A stretch of 8,185 bases of DNA from DASUAS01 sp035763625 (GCA_035763625.1 DASUAS010000015.1:1-8185); one strand, 5' to 3'; numbered from the stretch's first letter, positions 1 to 6,815 are shown. Made by a program: numbers and translations. Notes: a model not told the origin generated them from the letters alone.

Positions 1-8
1 GGCCACCC

Positions 9-45
9 GGAGGTCTGCGTGCGCGAGCCGCGCACGCAGACGTCC
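9..45 (-). terminator. Strong hairpin downstream of the substrate-binding protein gene (putative U-less terminator)
   Basis: Positions 13-25 and 29-41 are perfect 13-bp reverse complements around a 3-nt loop. After one mismatched pair (12/42) three more pairs form (9-11 with 43-45), so 16 of 17 positions pair. On the minus strand the hairpin begins about 34 nt after the TAG stop of the binding-protein gene. No T-rich tract follows on either strand, so it is not a textbook Rho-independent terminator. U-less hairpins of this kind are often proposed as terminators in high-GC actinobacteria. It could equally end a plus-strand gene lying left of the window, or stabilise the mRNA 3' end. Confidence 0.6.
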
Positions 46-78
46 CGGTTCGCCATGAAGGGTTGCTGGCCGCGTCGA

Positions 79-1380
79 CTACCCGTTGAGGCTCGCCCCG
101 ATCAGCTTGCCCGTGATCGGCTTGTCACTCGGATAGGGCACGAACTTCCCGTTCTTGATCTGCACGTACCAGCTGCAGGCGGTGTTGGGCGGCTTGCCGA
201 AGCCCTGCGCGCTGACGTCGACGGGTTGGCATGCCATCCCCGCGGCGTCCCAGGTGTTCAGTCCCTTGGTCGCGGTGATGTAGCCGTCGCGCGTCAGGTC
301 CTTCCCGGCGGCCTTGAGGCCGTCGATCAGGAGGTCGGCGGTGAGGTAGCCGGTGTACACGCCGAAGTCGGGCACGCCCTTGTAGCCCGCGTACTTCGCC
401 AGGTTGGACTGGAACTTCTTGGTGGCTGCCGTCTTCAGCTCGACCGGGGCCCAACCCTGCGCGAACAGCACCTCGGGTCCGATCGTCTTCGACACCGGTT
501 GGTCGAGCAGAGGCTGCCCGTACCCGGTCGCCAGCACCGCGAGCTTGAACTTGAGGTTGTTCTGCGCCGCGTTCTGGATGATGGCGAGGTTGCTCGAGAG
601 CACCAGCGGCAAGTAGGTCGCGTCGACACCCGCGTTCTTCATGCCCAGCACCAACGGTCCGACATCGGTCGTACCGAAGTCGACCGAGGTGTTCGTGTAG
701 GCGGCCTTGAGGCCGGCGTCCGGCACTGCGTACTTCTGGAGGTTCTTCGCGGCCGCGGTGGAAGAAGCGGAGACGCCGTAGGACACGGTCCCGACGTTCT
801 TGGCGCCCTTCTTCTTCATGAGCTGCACCATCCCTGGCTTGTACTGCAAGCCGTACACCGGCGAGATGTTGCCGAGGATGGAGATCAGCTTCTCGTTCCC
901 GGGTTGGCCGTACTCGTTGCCGTCGTAACCCCCGCCGAGCATCGGCACACCGTTGTCGAGCAGGTACCGGTAGGTGAGGAACGCGAACGACGAGTTGTTC
1001 ACCACCGCGAACACCTTGTCGTTCTGCACGAGGCTCTGCGCGGCTTGGAGGTTGTTGGTCGCGCCGCTGTCGTCGACGACGACCGGTGTGATCTTCCGGC
1101 CGTTCACGCCGCCGGCCGCGTTCTCGGCCTTGATCCGGGCGTTGAACCCGTCTCCGGCGTGTTCGAACGTCGATCCCGCCACCCCGCCCTTGGAGTAGAT
1201 GTACCCGACCTTGATGTCCTTGGCGCTCACACCGGTGCTGTCACCGGCCTGGGCCCCCGCCGACCCCGCGGTCACCAGGCCCGTGGCGACCATCGCGATG
1301 ATCGAGAGCGCACCGACCACCGCGTGAGACCGCGATCGCCCTCTCTGGTCGACGCTTCGACGATCTGACCGTCCTTGCAT
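79..1380 (-). CDS. ABC-type branched-chain amino acid-like substrate-binding protein (periplasmic binding protein type I), secreted
   Basis: The 433-aa product has a basic N-terminus (many Arg in residues 4-17), a hydrophobic core at about 20-38 and an Ala-Gly-Ala/Gln signal peptidase I site near residue 43. There is no lipobox Cys, so it looks secreted rather than lipidated. The mature part opens with the fold's first strand (IKVGYIYSKGG). It continues through a segment typical of Leu/Ile/Val-binding-like proteins (VVVDDSGATNNLQAAQSLV), and its length is normal for the family. Cys384 and Cys402 are 18 residues apart and may form a disulfide near the C-terminus. The start is ATG 1378-1380, because the next internal Met would cut into the signal peptide. 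A G-rich stretch precedes it instead of a clear Shine-Dalgarno. The gene is divergent from the TetR gene, with a candidate operator between them. No permease or ATPase gene is in the window. In this family ligands range from amino acids and amides to aromatic acids; the ligand here is unknown. Confidence 0.88.
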   Translation of the reverse strand: MQGRSDRRSVDQRGRSRSHAVVGALSIIAMVATGLVTAGSAGAQAGDSTGVSAKDIKVGYIYSKGGVAGSTFEHAGDGFNARIKAENAAGGVNGRKITPVVVDDSGATNNLQAAQSLVQNDKVFAVVNNSSFAFLTYRYLLDNGVPMLGGGYDGNEYGQPGNEKLISILGNISPVYGLQYKPGMVQLMKKKGAKNVGTVSYGVSASSTAAAKNLQKYAVPDAGLKAAYTNTSVDFGTTDVGPLVLGMKNAGVDATYLPLVLSSNLAIIQNAAQNNLKFKLAVLATGYGQPLLDQPVSKTIGPEVLFAQGWAPVELKTAATKKFQSNLAKYAGYKGVPDFGVYTGYLTADLLIDGLKAAGKDLTRDGYITATKGLNTWDAAGMACQPVDVSAQGFGKPPNTACSWYVQIKNGKFVPYPSDKPITGKLIGASLNG

Positions 1381-1460
1381 TCCCCCACCCCCCAGGGTCG
1401 TTGCGTGCACCGGCGCGGCCAATCGTGCCCCGGGCAGACGACTCGAGCGTCGTCGCCGAG

Positions 1461-1483
1461 ATCCTGGCACACCCTGCCAAACT
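1461..1483. promoter_or_regulatory. Degenerate TetR-type operator in the divergent intergenic region
   Basis: The 171-bp gap between the divergent starts (1380 and 1552) holds TGGCA (1465-1469) and TGCCA (1475-1479) as inverted half-sites, with the right arm extended to TGCCAAACT (1475-1483). Aligned without gaps to the perfect palindrome at 2230-2252, 17 of 23 positions are identical, including 9 of 10 in the right arm. The centre is about 92 nt from the binding-protein start and about 80 nt from the TetR start, so it could serve both promoters. The sequence match is directly visible; that the neighbouring TetR protein binds here is inference. I could not place convincing -10/-35 boxes for either divergent promoter. 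Confidence 0.62.
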
Positions 1484-1551
1484 TGGGAAGTCACCCCCAC
1501 CCCGCGGGGGATCGCGGTCGGGCGGCGGCATCGAAGGTCCGGGATGCGACA

Positions 1552-2199
1552 ATGGCGGGCGTGGCCGCGATCGAGTCGACCGACAACGGGGGTGCGTGGG
1601 ACCAGCGGCGCATCCAGATGTCGTTGCGGATCGAGCGGGCCGGTCTCGAGCTCCTGGGTGAGCGCGGCCTCGACGACGTCACCGTCGAGCAGATCGCGCG
1701 AGCCGCTGACATCTCCGTGCGCACGTTCTTCCGGTACTTCCGGAATCCTCGAGACGTCCTGACCGCGGTTCCTCGTCGGGAATCGCGACGGATGTGTCGC
1801 ACACTGCTTGCTCGGCCTGCCGGGGAGAGCCTCCTCGACGGTTTCCACGCGTGGTTCCGGGAGCGCGATCAAGGACGCGCCGAATCGCCGACGGACCGGC
1901 TCGAAGCGGAAGCGTTCGCGCTCTGGAGCGCGGTCGTGCGCACTGCGCCTGCCCTGGTCCAATCCGAGAGCCATGTGATGGCCGTCCTGAGCGCCGACCT
2001 CGAGGAGGTGGTCAGGCGCAGACTCGGCTTCGGCGTCGGAGAGGACGAGAAGGTCGGCGTGCTGTCCGCCGCGTTCGCGGCCGTGATCTGGTACGTCTTC
2101 ACGCGTTCGCTGCTCGACGGTCATCCGGCGGATCTGATGTCCCGCCTCGACCAGGCGTTCGACCTGCTCGGGCACCTGCACTCCGCCGCGACGGTCTGA
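1552..2199 (+). CDS. TetR/AcrR-family transcriptional regulator
   Basis: The 215-aa protein has the TetR N-terminal DNA-binding domain at about residues 20-65. Helix 1 (RIERAGLELLGERGLDDVTV) is followed by the helix-turn-helix IARAADISVRTFFRYF, a close match to the family pattern ending in the Tyr-Phe motif at 62-63. The rest is an alpha-helical ligand-binding and dimerisation domain with no sequence clue to the ligand. The start is ATG 1552, since upstream in-frame sequence is non-family and Arg/Pro-rich. There is no good Shine-Dalgarno; GTG at 1561 is an alternative. The gene lies between a divergent uptake protein and a downstream enzyme operon. Similar inverted repeats occur on both sides of it (1461-1483 and 2230-2252), so it probably represses itself and both neighbours until a pathway compound binds. 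TetR members are mostly repressors, but activation cannot be excluded. Confidence 0.92.
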   Translation: MAGVAAIESTDNGGAWDQRRIQMSLRIERAGLELLGERGLDDVTVEQIARAADISVRTFFRYFRNPRDVLTAVPRRESRRMCRTLLARPAGESLLDGFHAWFRERDQGRAESPTDRLEAEAFALWSAVVRTAPALVQSESHVMAVLSADLEEVVRRRLGFGVGEDEKVGVLSAAFAAVIWYVFTRSLLDGHPADLMSRLDQAFDLLGHLHSAATV

Positions 2200-2223
2200 C
2201 GCTCCGCCTCTGGCCGACGGCCG

Positions 2224-2252
2224 TTGCCGAGTTTGGCACGCTGTGCCAAACT
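2224..2252 (+). promoter_or_regulatory. Candidate promoter of the P450 operon, overlapping the operator
   Basis: TTGCCG (2224-2229, 4 of 6 to the -35 consensus) is followed after 17 nt by CAAACT (2247-2252, 3 of 6 to the -10 consensus). The operator palindrome fills the spacer and the -10. A start site 7-9 nt after this -10 would fall at about 2259-2261, on or just before the P450 ATG, which lacks a Shine-Dalgarno. That suggests a leaderless transcript, which is common in actinobacteria. The box matches are weak, and the location is supported mainly by the operator and the start codon. Confidence 0.3.
2230..2252. promoter_or_regulatory. Perfect 10-bp inverted repeat, likely TetR operator of the P450 operon
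   Basis: AGTTTGGCAC (2230-2239) and GTGCCAAACT (2243-2252) are exact reverse complements separated by GCT. The palindrome lies 30 nt after the TetR stop codon and ends 8 nt before the P450 ATG at 2261. Arm length, symmetry and position are typical of TetR-family operators. The related copy at 1461-1483 beside the regulator's own start supports a shared operator. It is not a convincing terminator for the TetR gene, since no T tract follows and the same motif recurs upstream of that gene. Confidence 0.8.
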
Positions 2253-2260
2253 GCCGCGAC

Positions 2261-3514
2261 ATGGGGATTGGCGAGACGCAGAACCCGGCCGTCGTCGATC
2301 GAGGATCGTGGACGTACGCCGACGATCCGGACCTCGTCGCCGACCCGTGGACCACCTGGGACCTGCTGCGCGAGGAGTCCCGCGCGTTCGTGGCCACGCA
2401 GGCGGCGCCCGACTGGGACGTGTGGACGTTGCTGCAGTACGACGACGTCCACGCCGCGTTGCGCGATCCCGCTCTCTTCTCGAGCCGCTCGGTCCTGCAC
2501 GTGTACCAGGGCCCCAAGCTGATCGACGTCGCCGAGGCCGACGCGGTGCGCGGGATGATCCCCGAGGAGCTCGACCCGCCCGAGCACACGAAGTACCGCC
2601 AGCTCCTCACGCCGCTGTTCGCCCCGCAGGTCGTCGAGACGCTCGAGCCGATGATCCGGTCGTGGTGCGTGGAGCTCATCGAGAGCTTCGTCGCCGACGG
2701 TCACTGCGACCTCAACCGCGACTTCGCGCGCCAGTACCCGACCATGATCTTCCTGCGGCTCATGGGCCTGCCGAAGGGCGGCGTGGGCGACTTCCTCGAC
2801 ACCGTGCACGACCGGATCCGCGAAGCGACGCAGCTGGGGGTCTCGCAGCAGCAGTCGATGAGCGCCGCGTACATCATGGCGATGGCGGAGTACATGAACA
2901 CCGTGCTCGACGAACGTCGCGCCGAACGCCAGGACGACATCGTGAGCTACCTCCTCGACGTCGAGGCCGACGGCCGGCCGCTCGACGACACCGAGCTGCA
3001 GCAGATCTGCACGCTGCTCTATGCCGCCGGGCTCGACACCGTCGCCGGTGAGCTCGGCTTCATGTTCCTGCATCTGGCGAACAACGCCGAGCACCGCCGG
3101 CTCGTCACCACCGAGCCCGAGCGCATCCCCTCGTTCGTGGAGGAGGCGTTGCGCGTCTATTCGATCGTCACCACGAATCGCATCGTGACGCGCGACGTCG
3201 AGTTCGCCGGGTGCCCCATGAAGGCCGGTGACCGCGTGCTGCTGTCCATCCCCGCCGCCGATCGCGATCCGTCGCAGTTCGCCGACGCAGGCACGTTCGA
3301 CGTCGATCGCACCAACAACCGCCACATCGCGTTCGCCGCCGGCCCGCACCGGTGTCTCGGATCGCATCTCGCCCGCTTGGAGCTGCGGATCGCGGTGGAG
3401 GAGTGGCACCGCCGCATCCCTGACTACGGACTCGCCGACGATGCCGAGGTCACGTTCCACATCGGGGGCGTCGCCGGGGTCGACACCCTGCCGCTCGAGT
3501 GGCCCGTTGCGTGA
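2261..3514 (+). CDS. Cytochrome P450 monooxygenase (bacterial, soluble class I type)
   Basis: The 417-aa protein carries the P450 landmarks. The C-helix has HxxxR (His109, Arg113) in PPEHTKYRQLL. The I-helix has AGLDT (Ala256-Thr260), with the oxygen-activating acid/Thr pair Asp259-Thr260. The K-helix has ExxR (Glu295-Arg298). The haem loop FAAGPHRCLG (358-367) has Cys365 as axial ligand. There is no membrane anchor, so it should be cytosolic and need ferredoxin and ferredoxin reductase, neither of which is encoded here. It would hydroxylate or otherwise oxidise an organic substrate that cannot be identified from sequence. ATG 2261 is preferred over the in-frame GTG at 2243, because the latter lies inside the operator palindrome and adds six non-family residues. 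No Shine-Dalgarno is visible. It is the first gene of the probable operon, and its end overlaps the next gene by 8 nt. Confidence 0.95.
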   Translation: MGIGETQNPAVVDRGSWTYADDPDLVADPWTTWDLLREESRAFVATQAAPDWDVWTLLQYDDVHAALRDPALFSSRSVLHVYQGPKLIDVAEADAVRGMIPEELDPPEHTKYRQLLTPLFAPQVVETLEPMIRSWCVELIESFVADGHCDLNRDFARQYPTMIFLRLMGLPKGGVGDFLDTVHDRIREATQLGVSQQQSMSAAYIMAMAEYMNTVLDERRAERQDDIVSYLLDVEADGRPLDDTELQQICTLLYAAGLDTVAGELGFMFLHLANNAEHRRLVTTEPERIPSFVEEALRVYSIVTTNRIVTRDVEFAGCPMKAGDRVLLSIPAADRDPSQFADAGTFDVDRTNNRHIAFAAGPHRCLGSHLARLELRIAVEEWHRRIPDYGLADDAEVTFHIGGVAGVDTLPLEWPVA

Positions 3515-4340
3515 GCTCACCCTGCCCGGGCTGAAATTCCCCGAGGGCCCGCGTTGGCGCGACGGCTCGTGGTGGGTCTCCGACCAGCTGGGGGGCACCG
3601 TCCACCGAATCGACGGTGACGGTGCGTACGAGTGCGTCCTCCAGGTCGACGCGCCCTCCGGGCTCGGCTTCCTGCCCGACGGCGCGCTGCTGGCCGCGTG
3701 CATGAACGAGCCGCGGCTCGTGCGCGTCGACGCCGCCCGCGGCGTCGACGCCGAGGAGGTGGTCGACCTCCGTGGGTTCGCCCGCCACCTCAACGACATG
3801 GTCGTGACGAGCGAGGGGCGTGCGTACGTCGACGCCTACGACGACCACTTCGATCTCCAGTCCCACCGCGTCCTGCTGGTCGCCCCCGAGCGCCACGTCA
3901 CGGTGGTCGCCGACGACGTCAGGTATCCGAACGGCATCGCCACGACGCCCGACGGCTCCACGCTGCTCCTGTCGGAGACGTTCGCGGGGCGGATCACCGC
4001 CTTCGACGTCGAGCCCGACGGGTCCTTGGCCGGTCGACGCGCGTGGGCGGAGCTGCCCGACGGCACGCATCCCGACGGGTTGTGCGTCGACGCGCGCGGA
4101 GACGTGTGGGTGGCGTCGTACCTCGCCGGTGTGTTCCTCCACGTGCGCGAGGGCGGCGAGGTCCTCGACCGCGTCGCGCTCGACGGTCGCTGGGCGATGT
4201 CGTGCTGCCTCGGCGGCGACGACGGCTGCGACCTGCTCCTGTGCAGCGCGGAGACGAGTCAGGACGACTACTTCGCCGGACGCTCGGTGGGCCACCTCGA
4301 CCTCGTGCGGGTCGACGTCGCGGCGGTGCAGTGCCCATGA
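3507..4340 (+). CDS. SMP-30/gluconolactonase/LRE-family hydrolase (six-bladed beta-propeller)
   Basis: The 277-aa protein matches the SMP-30 family along its whole length. It opens with FPEGPRW (Glu13), continues with a HLNDM segment (Asn96) and YPNGIATTPDG (Asn142), and has HPDGLCVDARGDVWVASY (Asp190). By family knowledge Glu13, Asn142 and Asp190 correspond to the divalent-metal ligands, and Asn96 to a substrate-binding position. Family members hydrolyse lactones or related esters, so an intermediate from the P450 product is a plausible substrate. The start is assigned to TTG 3507: no in-frame ATG or GTG fits before the conserved Glu motif, and it gives the usual N-terminal length. It overlaps the P450 gene by 8 nt, implying translational coupling, and its stop overlaps the next start (ATGA, 4337-4340). 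The lactone substrate is unknown. Confidence 0.9.
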   Translation: MRELTLPGLKFPEGPRWRDGSWWVSDQLGGTVHRIDGDGAYECVLQVDAPSGLGFLPDGALLAACMNEPRLVRVDAARGVDAEEVVDLRGFARHLNDMVVTSEGRAYVDAYDDHFDLQSHRVLLVAPERHVTVVADDVRYPNGIATTPDGSTLLLSETFAGRITAFDVEPDGSLAGRRAWAELPDGTHPDGLCVDARGDVWVASYLAGVFLHVREGGEVLDRVALDGRWAMSCCLGGDDGCDLLLCSAETSQDDYFAGRSVGHLDLVRVDVAAVQCP

Positions 4341-5758
4341 CCGACGCCCTGATCGACGCCGCGGTCGTGGGGTGGATCGAACGCACCGCGGGCGGCACCG
4401 TGGTCGAGCTCACCCAGGTCGCGGGCGGCGGCCGCAGCGGGTTCGCGGTCGATGTCGAGGCGGGCGGCATCGATGCCGGTGACGCCGTCCGGCGCCTCTT
4501 CCTGCAGCGGGGCGGGCGTGGCGGCGTCGGCTCGTTCATGGGCTTCGCGCGTGAGGCCGAGGTGTACGGCGCGCTCGAGCCGCTCGGGATCCCGATCCCG
4601 CACGTCTGGGGGGTCGACGAGGACCTCGACGTGTTCCTGGTCGACCGCGCCGAAGGCCAGGTGTGGTTCCGGCCCCCGCGCGACCACGACGTCGCGGTCG
4701 CCGTCGCCCGGAACTTCATGCGTCACCTCGCGACGTGGCACGCAGCTCCGGCGCGCGCGCTCGAGCTGCCGAGCTTCGGACCGGTCCGCTCGGTACAGGA
4801 GCACCAACGCGACCAACTGGCCGGCATCGAGGCCATGTTCGAGCGGGAGGACCAGGCGCGACCGATCGACGCGCTCGCTCGGGCGCAGCTCGCGCATCTC
4901 GTCGATCACGTTCCCGACTACGACGGCGAACCGGTGCTGGTCCAGGGCGACACCGGGCCCGGCAACTTCATGTACGACGGTGCGCGCGTCACTGCGATCG
5001 TCGATTGGGAGCTCGCCCACATCGGCGACCCGATGGACGACATCGCGTGGTTGTCGTGGCGCGCGACGCAACAGGGCTGGCCCGACTTCCCCGCCCGACT
5101 GCGGGAGTACGAGGCTGCGAGCGGCATCGAGGTCGACCCCGCGCGCGTGCGCTACTACCGCCTGAACGCGTGCGCCCGTCTCGGTCCGAGGTTCGGGCTG
5201 GCCGACATGGGGGAGGGCACGACCCGTCCGCTCGGACCGGCCGGCGCAGTCGATGCCGCGATCGACCGGTACGCCGACGGGAGCGGCCTGGTGATGAACA
5301 TGCTGCACCGACGGATGCGCCTCACCGCGCAGGCCGACGCCGTGGGCATCGAGCTGCCGGGGCGGGAGGTGTCGGACGAGGCCCCGCCCCTTCCACACGC
5401 CGCGCTCTACGACGCGGTCCTCGCGCAGCTGCGTGGCGTCGTCGAACGGGTCGACGACCGCGCCGCGTCGAACCTCGCCAAGGGGGCCGCCCGGCAGGTG
5501 AAGTACCTGAAGGAGCTCGACCGCAACCGATCGTTGTTCGAGGAGCGCGAGCTCGACGACCTGGGACGCCTGCTCGGGCACGTGCCCACGACGGTGGAGT
5601 CGGGCCGCACCGAGCTGGCGACGGCCGCGCGCGACGGCAAGGTCGAGCTCGACGACTACCTCCTCTACCACTGGGCCCGCCTCGTGCGCGACGACTGGAT
5701 GATGCGCGAGGCGTCGGGGGCGATGTACGAGCGCGGCTGGCCCGCGTTGGTCGGATGA
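4337..5758 (+). CDS. Phosphotransferase family protein (aminoglycoside-phosphotransferase/choline-kinase fold) with C-terminal helical extension
   Basis: The 473-aa protein has an N-lobe with a glycine-rich turn (VAGGGRSGFAV, about residues 28-38). Its catalytic loop is VQGDTGPGNFMYD, with Asp205 as the likely base and Asn210 as a metal ligand. A second metal motif follows, IVDWELAHIGDPMDDIAW (Asp223). These are hallmarks of ATP-dependent small-molecule kinases of the APH fold. The usual His of the HxD-type loop is Gln203 here. The kinase fold ends near residue 340. Residues about 354-473 form an extra helical region rich in charged residues, somewhat resembling DUF6285, which often accompanies such kinases; that match is tentative. 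The start ATG overlaps the upstream stop by 4 nt, and the stop overlaps the next start by 4 nt. It more likely phosphorylates a hydroxylated pathway intermediate than an antibiotic, because it sits inside a catabolic operon. The substrate is unknown. Confidence 0.88.
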   Translation: MTDALIDAAVVGWIERTAGGTVVELTQVAGGGRSGFAVDVEAGGIDAGDAVRRLFLQRGGRGGVGSFMGFAREAEVYGALEPLGIPIPHVWGVDEDLDVFLVDRAEGQVWFRPPRDHDVAVAVARNFMRHLATWHAAPARALELPSFGPVRSVQEHQRDQLAGIEAMFEREDQARPIDALARAQLAHLVDHVPDYDGEPVLVQGDTGPGNFMYDGARVTAIVDWELAHIGDPMDDIAWLSWRATQQGWPDFPARLREYEAASGIEVDPARVRYYRLNACARLGPRFGLADMGEGTTRPLGPAGAVDAAIDRYADGSGLVMNMLHRRMRLTAQADAVGIELPGREVSDEAPPLPHAALYDAVLAQLRGVVERVDDRAASNLAKGAARQVKYLKELDRNRSLFEERELDDLGRLLGHVPTTVESGRTELATAARDGKVELDDYLLYHWARLVRDDWMMREASGAMYERGWPALVG

Positions 5759-6786
5759 GCGCGGAGCACCGTGTGGACGCGCCCGAGGTCGTCCCGGTGA
5801 CGCCGGAGGACGACCGGTTCCATCCGGTGAGCGACCACCCGTACGAGACCGAGACGTTCTGGGCGTCGTTCCACGATCCCGAGCGCAAGCTGGGCGGTTG
5901 GTTCTACAACCAGGTGCTGCGCAACCAGGGCGTGTGCAACGGGGGCGTGTGGGTCTGGGACGCGTCGCCCGCCGGCGCGCTCCACGAGGTGCGGCACGAG
6001 GGCCTGCCGTTGACCGAGCCCGAGCACATGGACCTTCGCGACGTGGAGCTGCCGAACGGCAACCACCTCGAGGTGCTCGAGCCGTTGACCACGTACCGGG
6101 TCCGCCGCGTCGATCCCGGCGCGTTCGAGGCCGATCTCGTGTTCGAAGGGCTGCGACCGCCACACTCGCACCCGATCGGCGTGGCGCCGTTCTGGAAGGG
6201 GCGCCACTTCGACCAGTGCATGCACGTGACCGGCCAGATCGTGCTGCACGGCGAGACCATCGACATCGACTCGCTCTCGGTGCGCGACCGCTCGTGGGGG
6301 CCCCGACCCGCGCCGCGCGCGCCGGGCGTACCGCGTGGCGCGGCGCGACCGCCGCGCGATCCCGCGCAGGCGACGCGGCCGCCGTACAGCCCGTTCGGCA
6401 TCGGCTACGTGTTCGGCACGCAGGATGCCGGCGAGATGTTCCTCGCGTACACCCTGCCCTGCATCTGGGACGGAGCCGCGCGCGACTTCGTGACCACCGG
6501 GTACCTCGTGCGCGACGGCACGTACGGCTTGTTGGTCGACGGCGAGCGCCGCTGCGAGCTCGATCCCGACCACGAGTGGATGCGCACGATCTGGCTCGAT
6601 GCCGTCGACGAACACGGCCGCGAGGTGTCCGCAGTCGGTGAGCTCGTGAGCCATCACGGCGAGCACGGGCAGGGCACCGGCTACTTCCACTGGGAGTGGA
6701 ACGGAGCCCGCGGCTACGGCGAAGACCAGTCGTCCGCGCAGGGAGAGGTCCTCGCTGCACTCAGGTCCGCCGGGTTGTGGCGCTGA
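5755..6786 (+). CDS. DUF7064/CrtC-AttH-like (lipocalin-like) domain protein
   Basis: The 343-aa protein resembles the family formerly grouped with hydroxyneurosporene synthase (CrtC) and AttH-like proteins, now DUF7064/DUF7065. Seen directly are an aromatic-rich N-terminal half (ETETFWASFHDPERKLGGWF), the signature RDRSWGPR around Trp181, and a C-terminal EWNGARGYGEDQ segment. Characterised relatives act on isoprenoid-like hydrophobic molecules. Homologues of this subgroup are known to me mainly as uncharacterised proteins near P450 and fatty-acid or steroid-type catabolic genes. Hydration, isomerisation or binding of a lipophilic intermediate is therefore a guess. Residues about 183-210, after the signature, form a Pro/Arg/Ala-rich low-complexity insertion. 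There is no signal peptide or membrane segment. ATG 5755 overlaps the kinase stop by 4 nt. The family assignment is recalled from motifs and was not computed. Confidence 0.75.
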   Translation: MSAEHRVDAPEVVPVTPEDDRFHPVSDHPYETETFWASFHDPERKLGGWFYNQVLRNQGVCNGGVWVWDASPAGALHEVRHEGLPLTEPEHMDLRDVELPNGNHLEVLEPLTTYRVRRVDPGAFEADLVFEGLRPPHSHPIGVAPFWKGRHFDQCMHVTGQIVLHGETIDIDSLSVRDRSWGPRPAPRAPGVPRGAARPPRDPAQATRPPYSPFGIGYVFGTQDAGEMFLAYTLPCIWDGAARDFVTTGYLVRDGTYGLLVDGERRCELDPDHEWMRTIWLDAVDEHGREVSAVGELVSHHGEHGQGTGYFHWEWNGARGYGEDQSSAQGEVLAALRSAGLWR

Positions 6787-6815
6787 GGCAGCTGTCGCAC
6801 AATTCGTCGATCGAG

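Noticed and set aside
19..1368. Plus-strand open frame opposite the binding-protein gene
   Set aside because: The translation is a Val/Arg/Leu-rich antisense shadow with no domain. The minus strand encodes a complete secreted binding protein.
1500..1509. CCCCGCGGGG palindrome upstream of the TetR gene
   Set aside because: A 10-bp GC palindrome is expected by chance at this composition, and it is unrelated to the TGGCA/TGCCA motif.
1528..1547. GCATC/GATGC inverted repeat just before the TetR start
   Set aside because: Only a 5-bp stem with a 10-nt loop; too weak to call a regulatory hairpin.
79..2679. Very long minus-strand open frame (866 codons) spanning the binding-protein gene, the TetR gene and the P450 start
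   Set aside because: Only the part below 1380 is protein-like. The upstream part is antisense to well-supported genes and has the low-complexity look of a high-GC shadow. A signal peptide begins at 1380.
2099..3799. Minus-strand open frame of 566 codons opposite the P450 gene
   Set aside because: It is antisense to a P450 with all diagnostic motifs. Its own translation is rich in Arg, Asp, Val and Gly and shows no recognisable domain.
4337..5758. Antibiotic-resistance aminoglycoside phosphotransferase
   Set aside because: The fold is shared, but the His-to-Gln loop, the long extension and the position inside a P450 catabolic operon argue for a metabolic kinase.
4268..6760. Minus-strand open frame of 830 codons opposite the kinase and DUF7064 genes
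   Set aside because: Arg/Ala-rich shadow translation. The opposite strand carries conserved motifs and overlapping start/stop codons.
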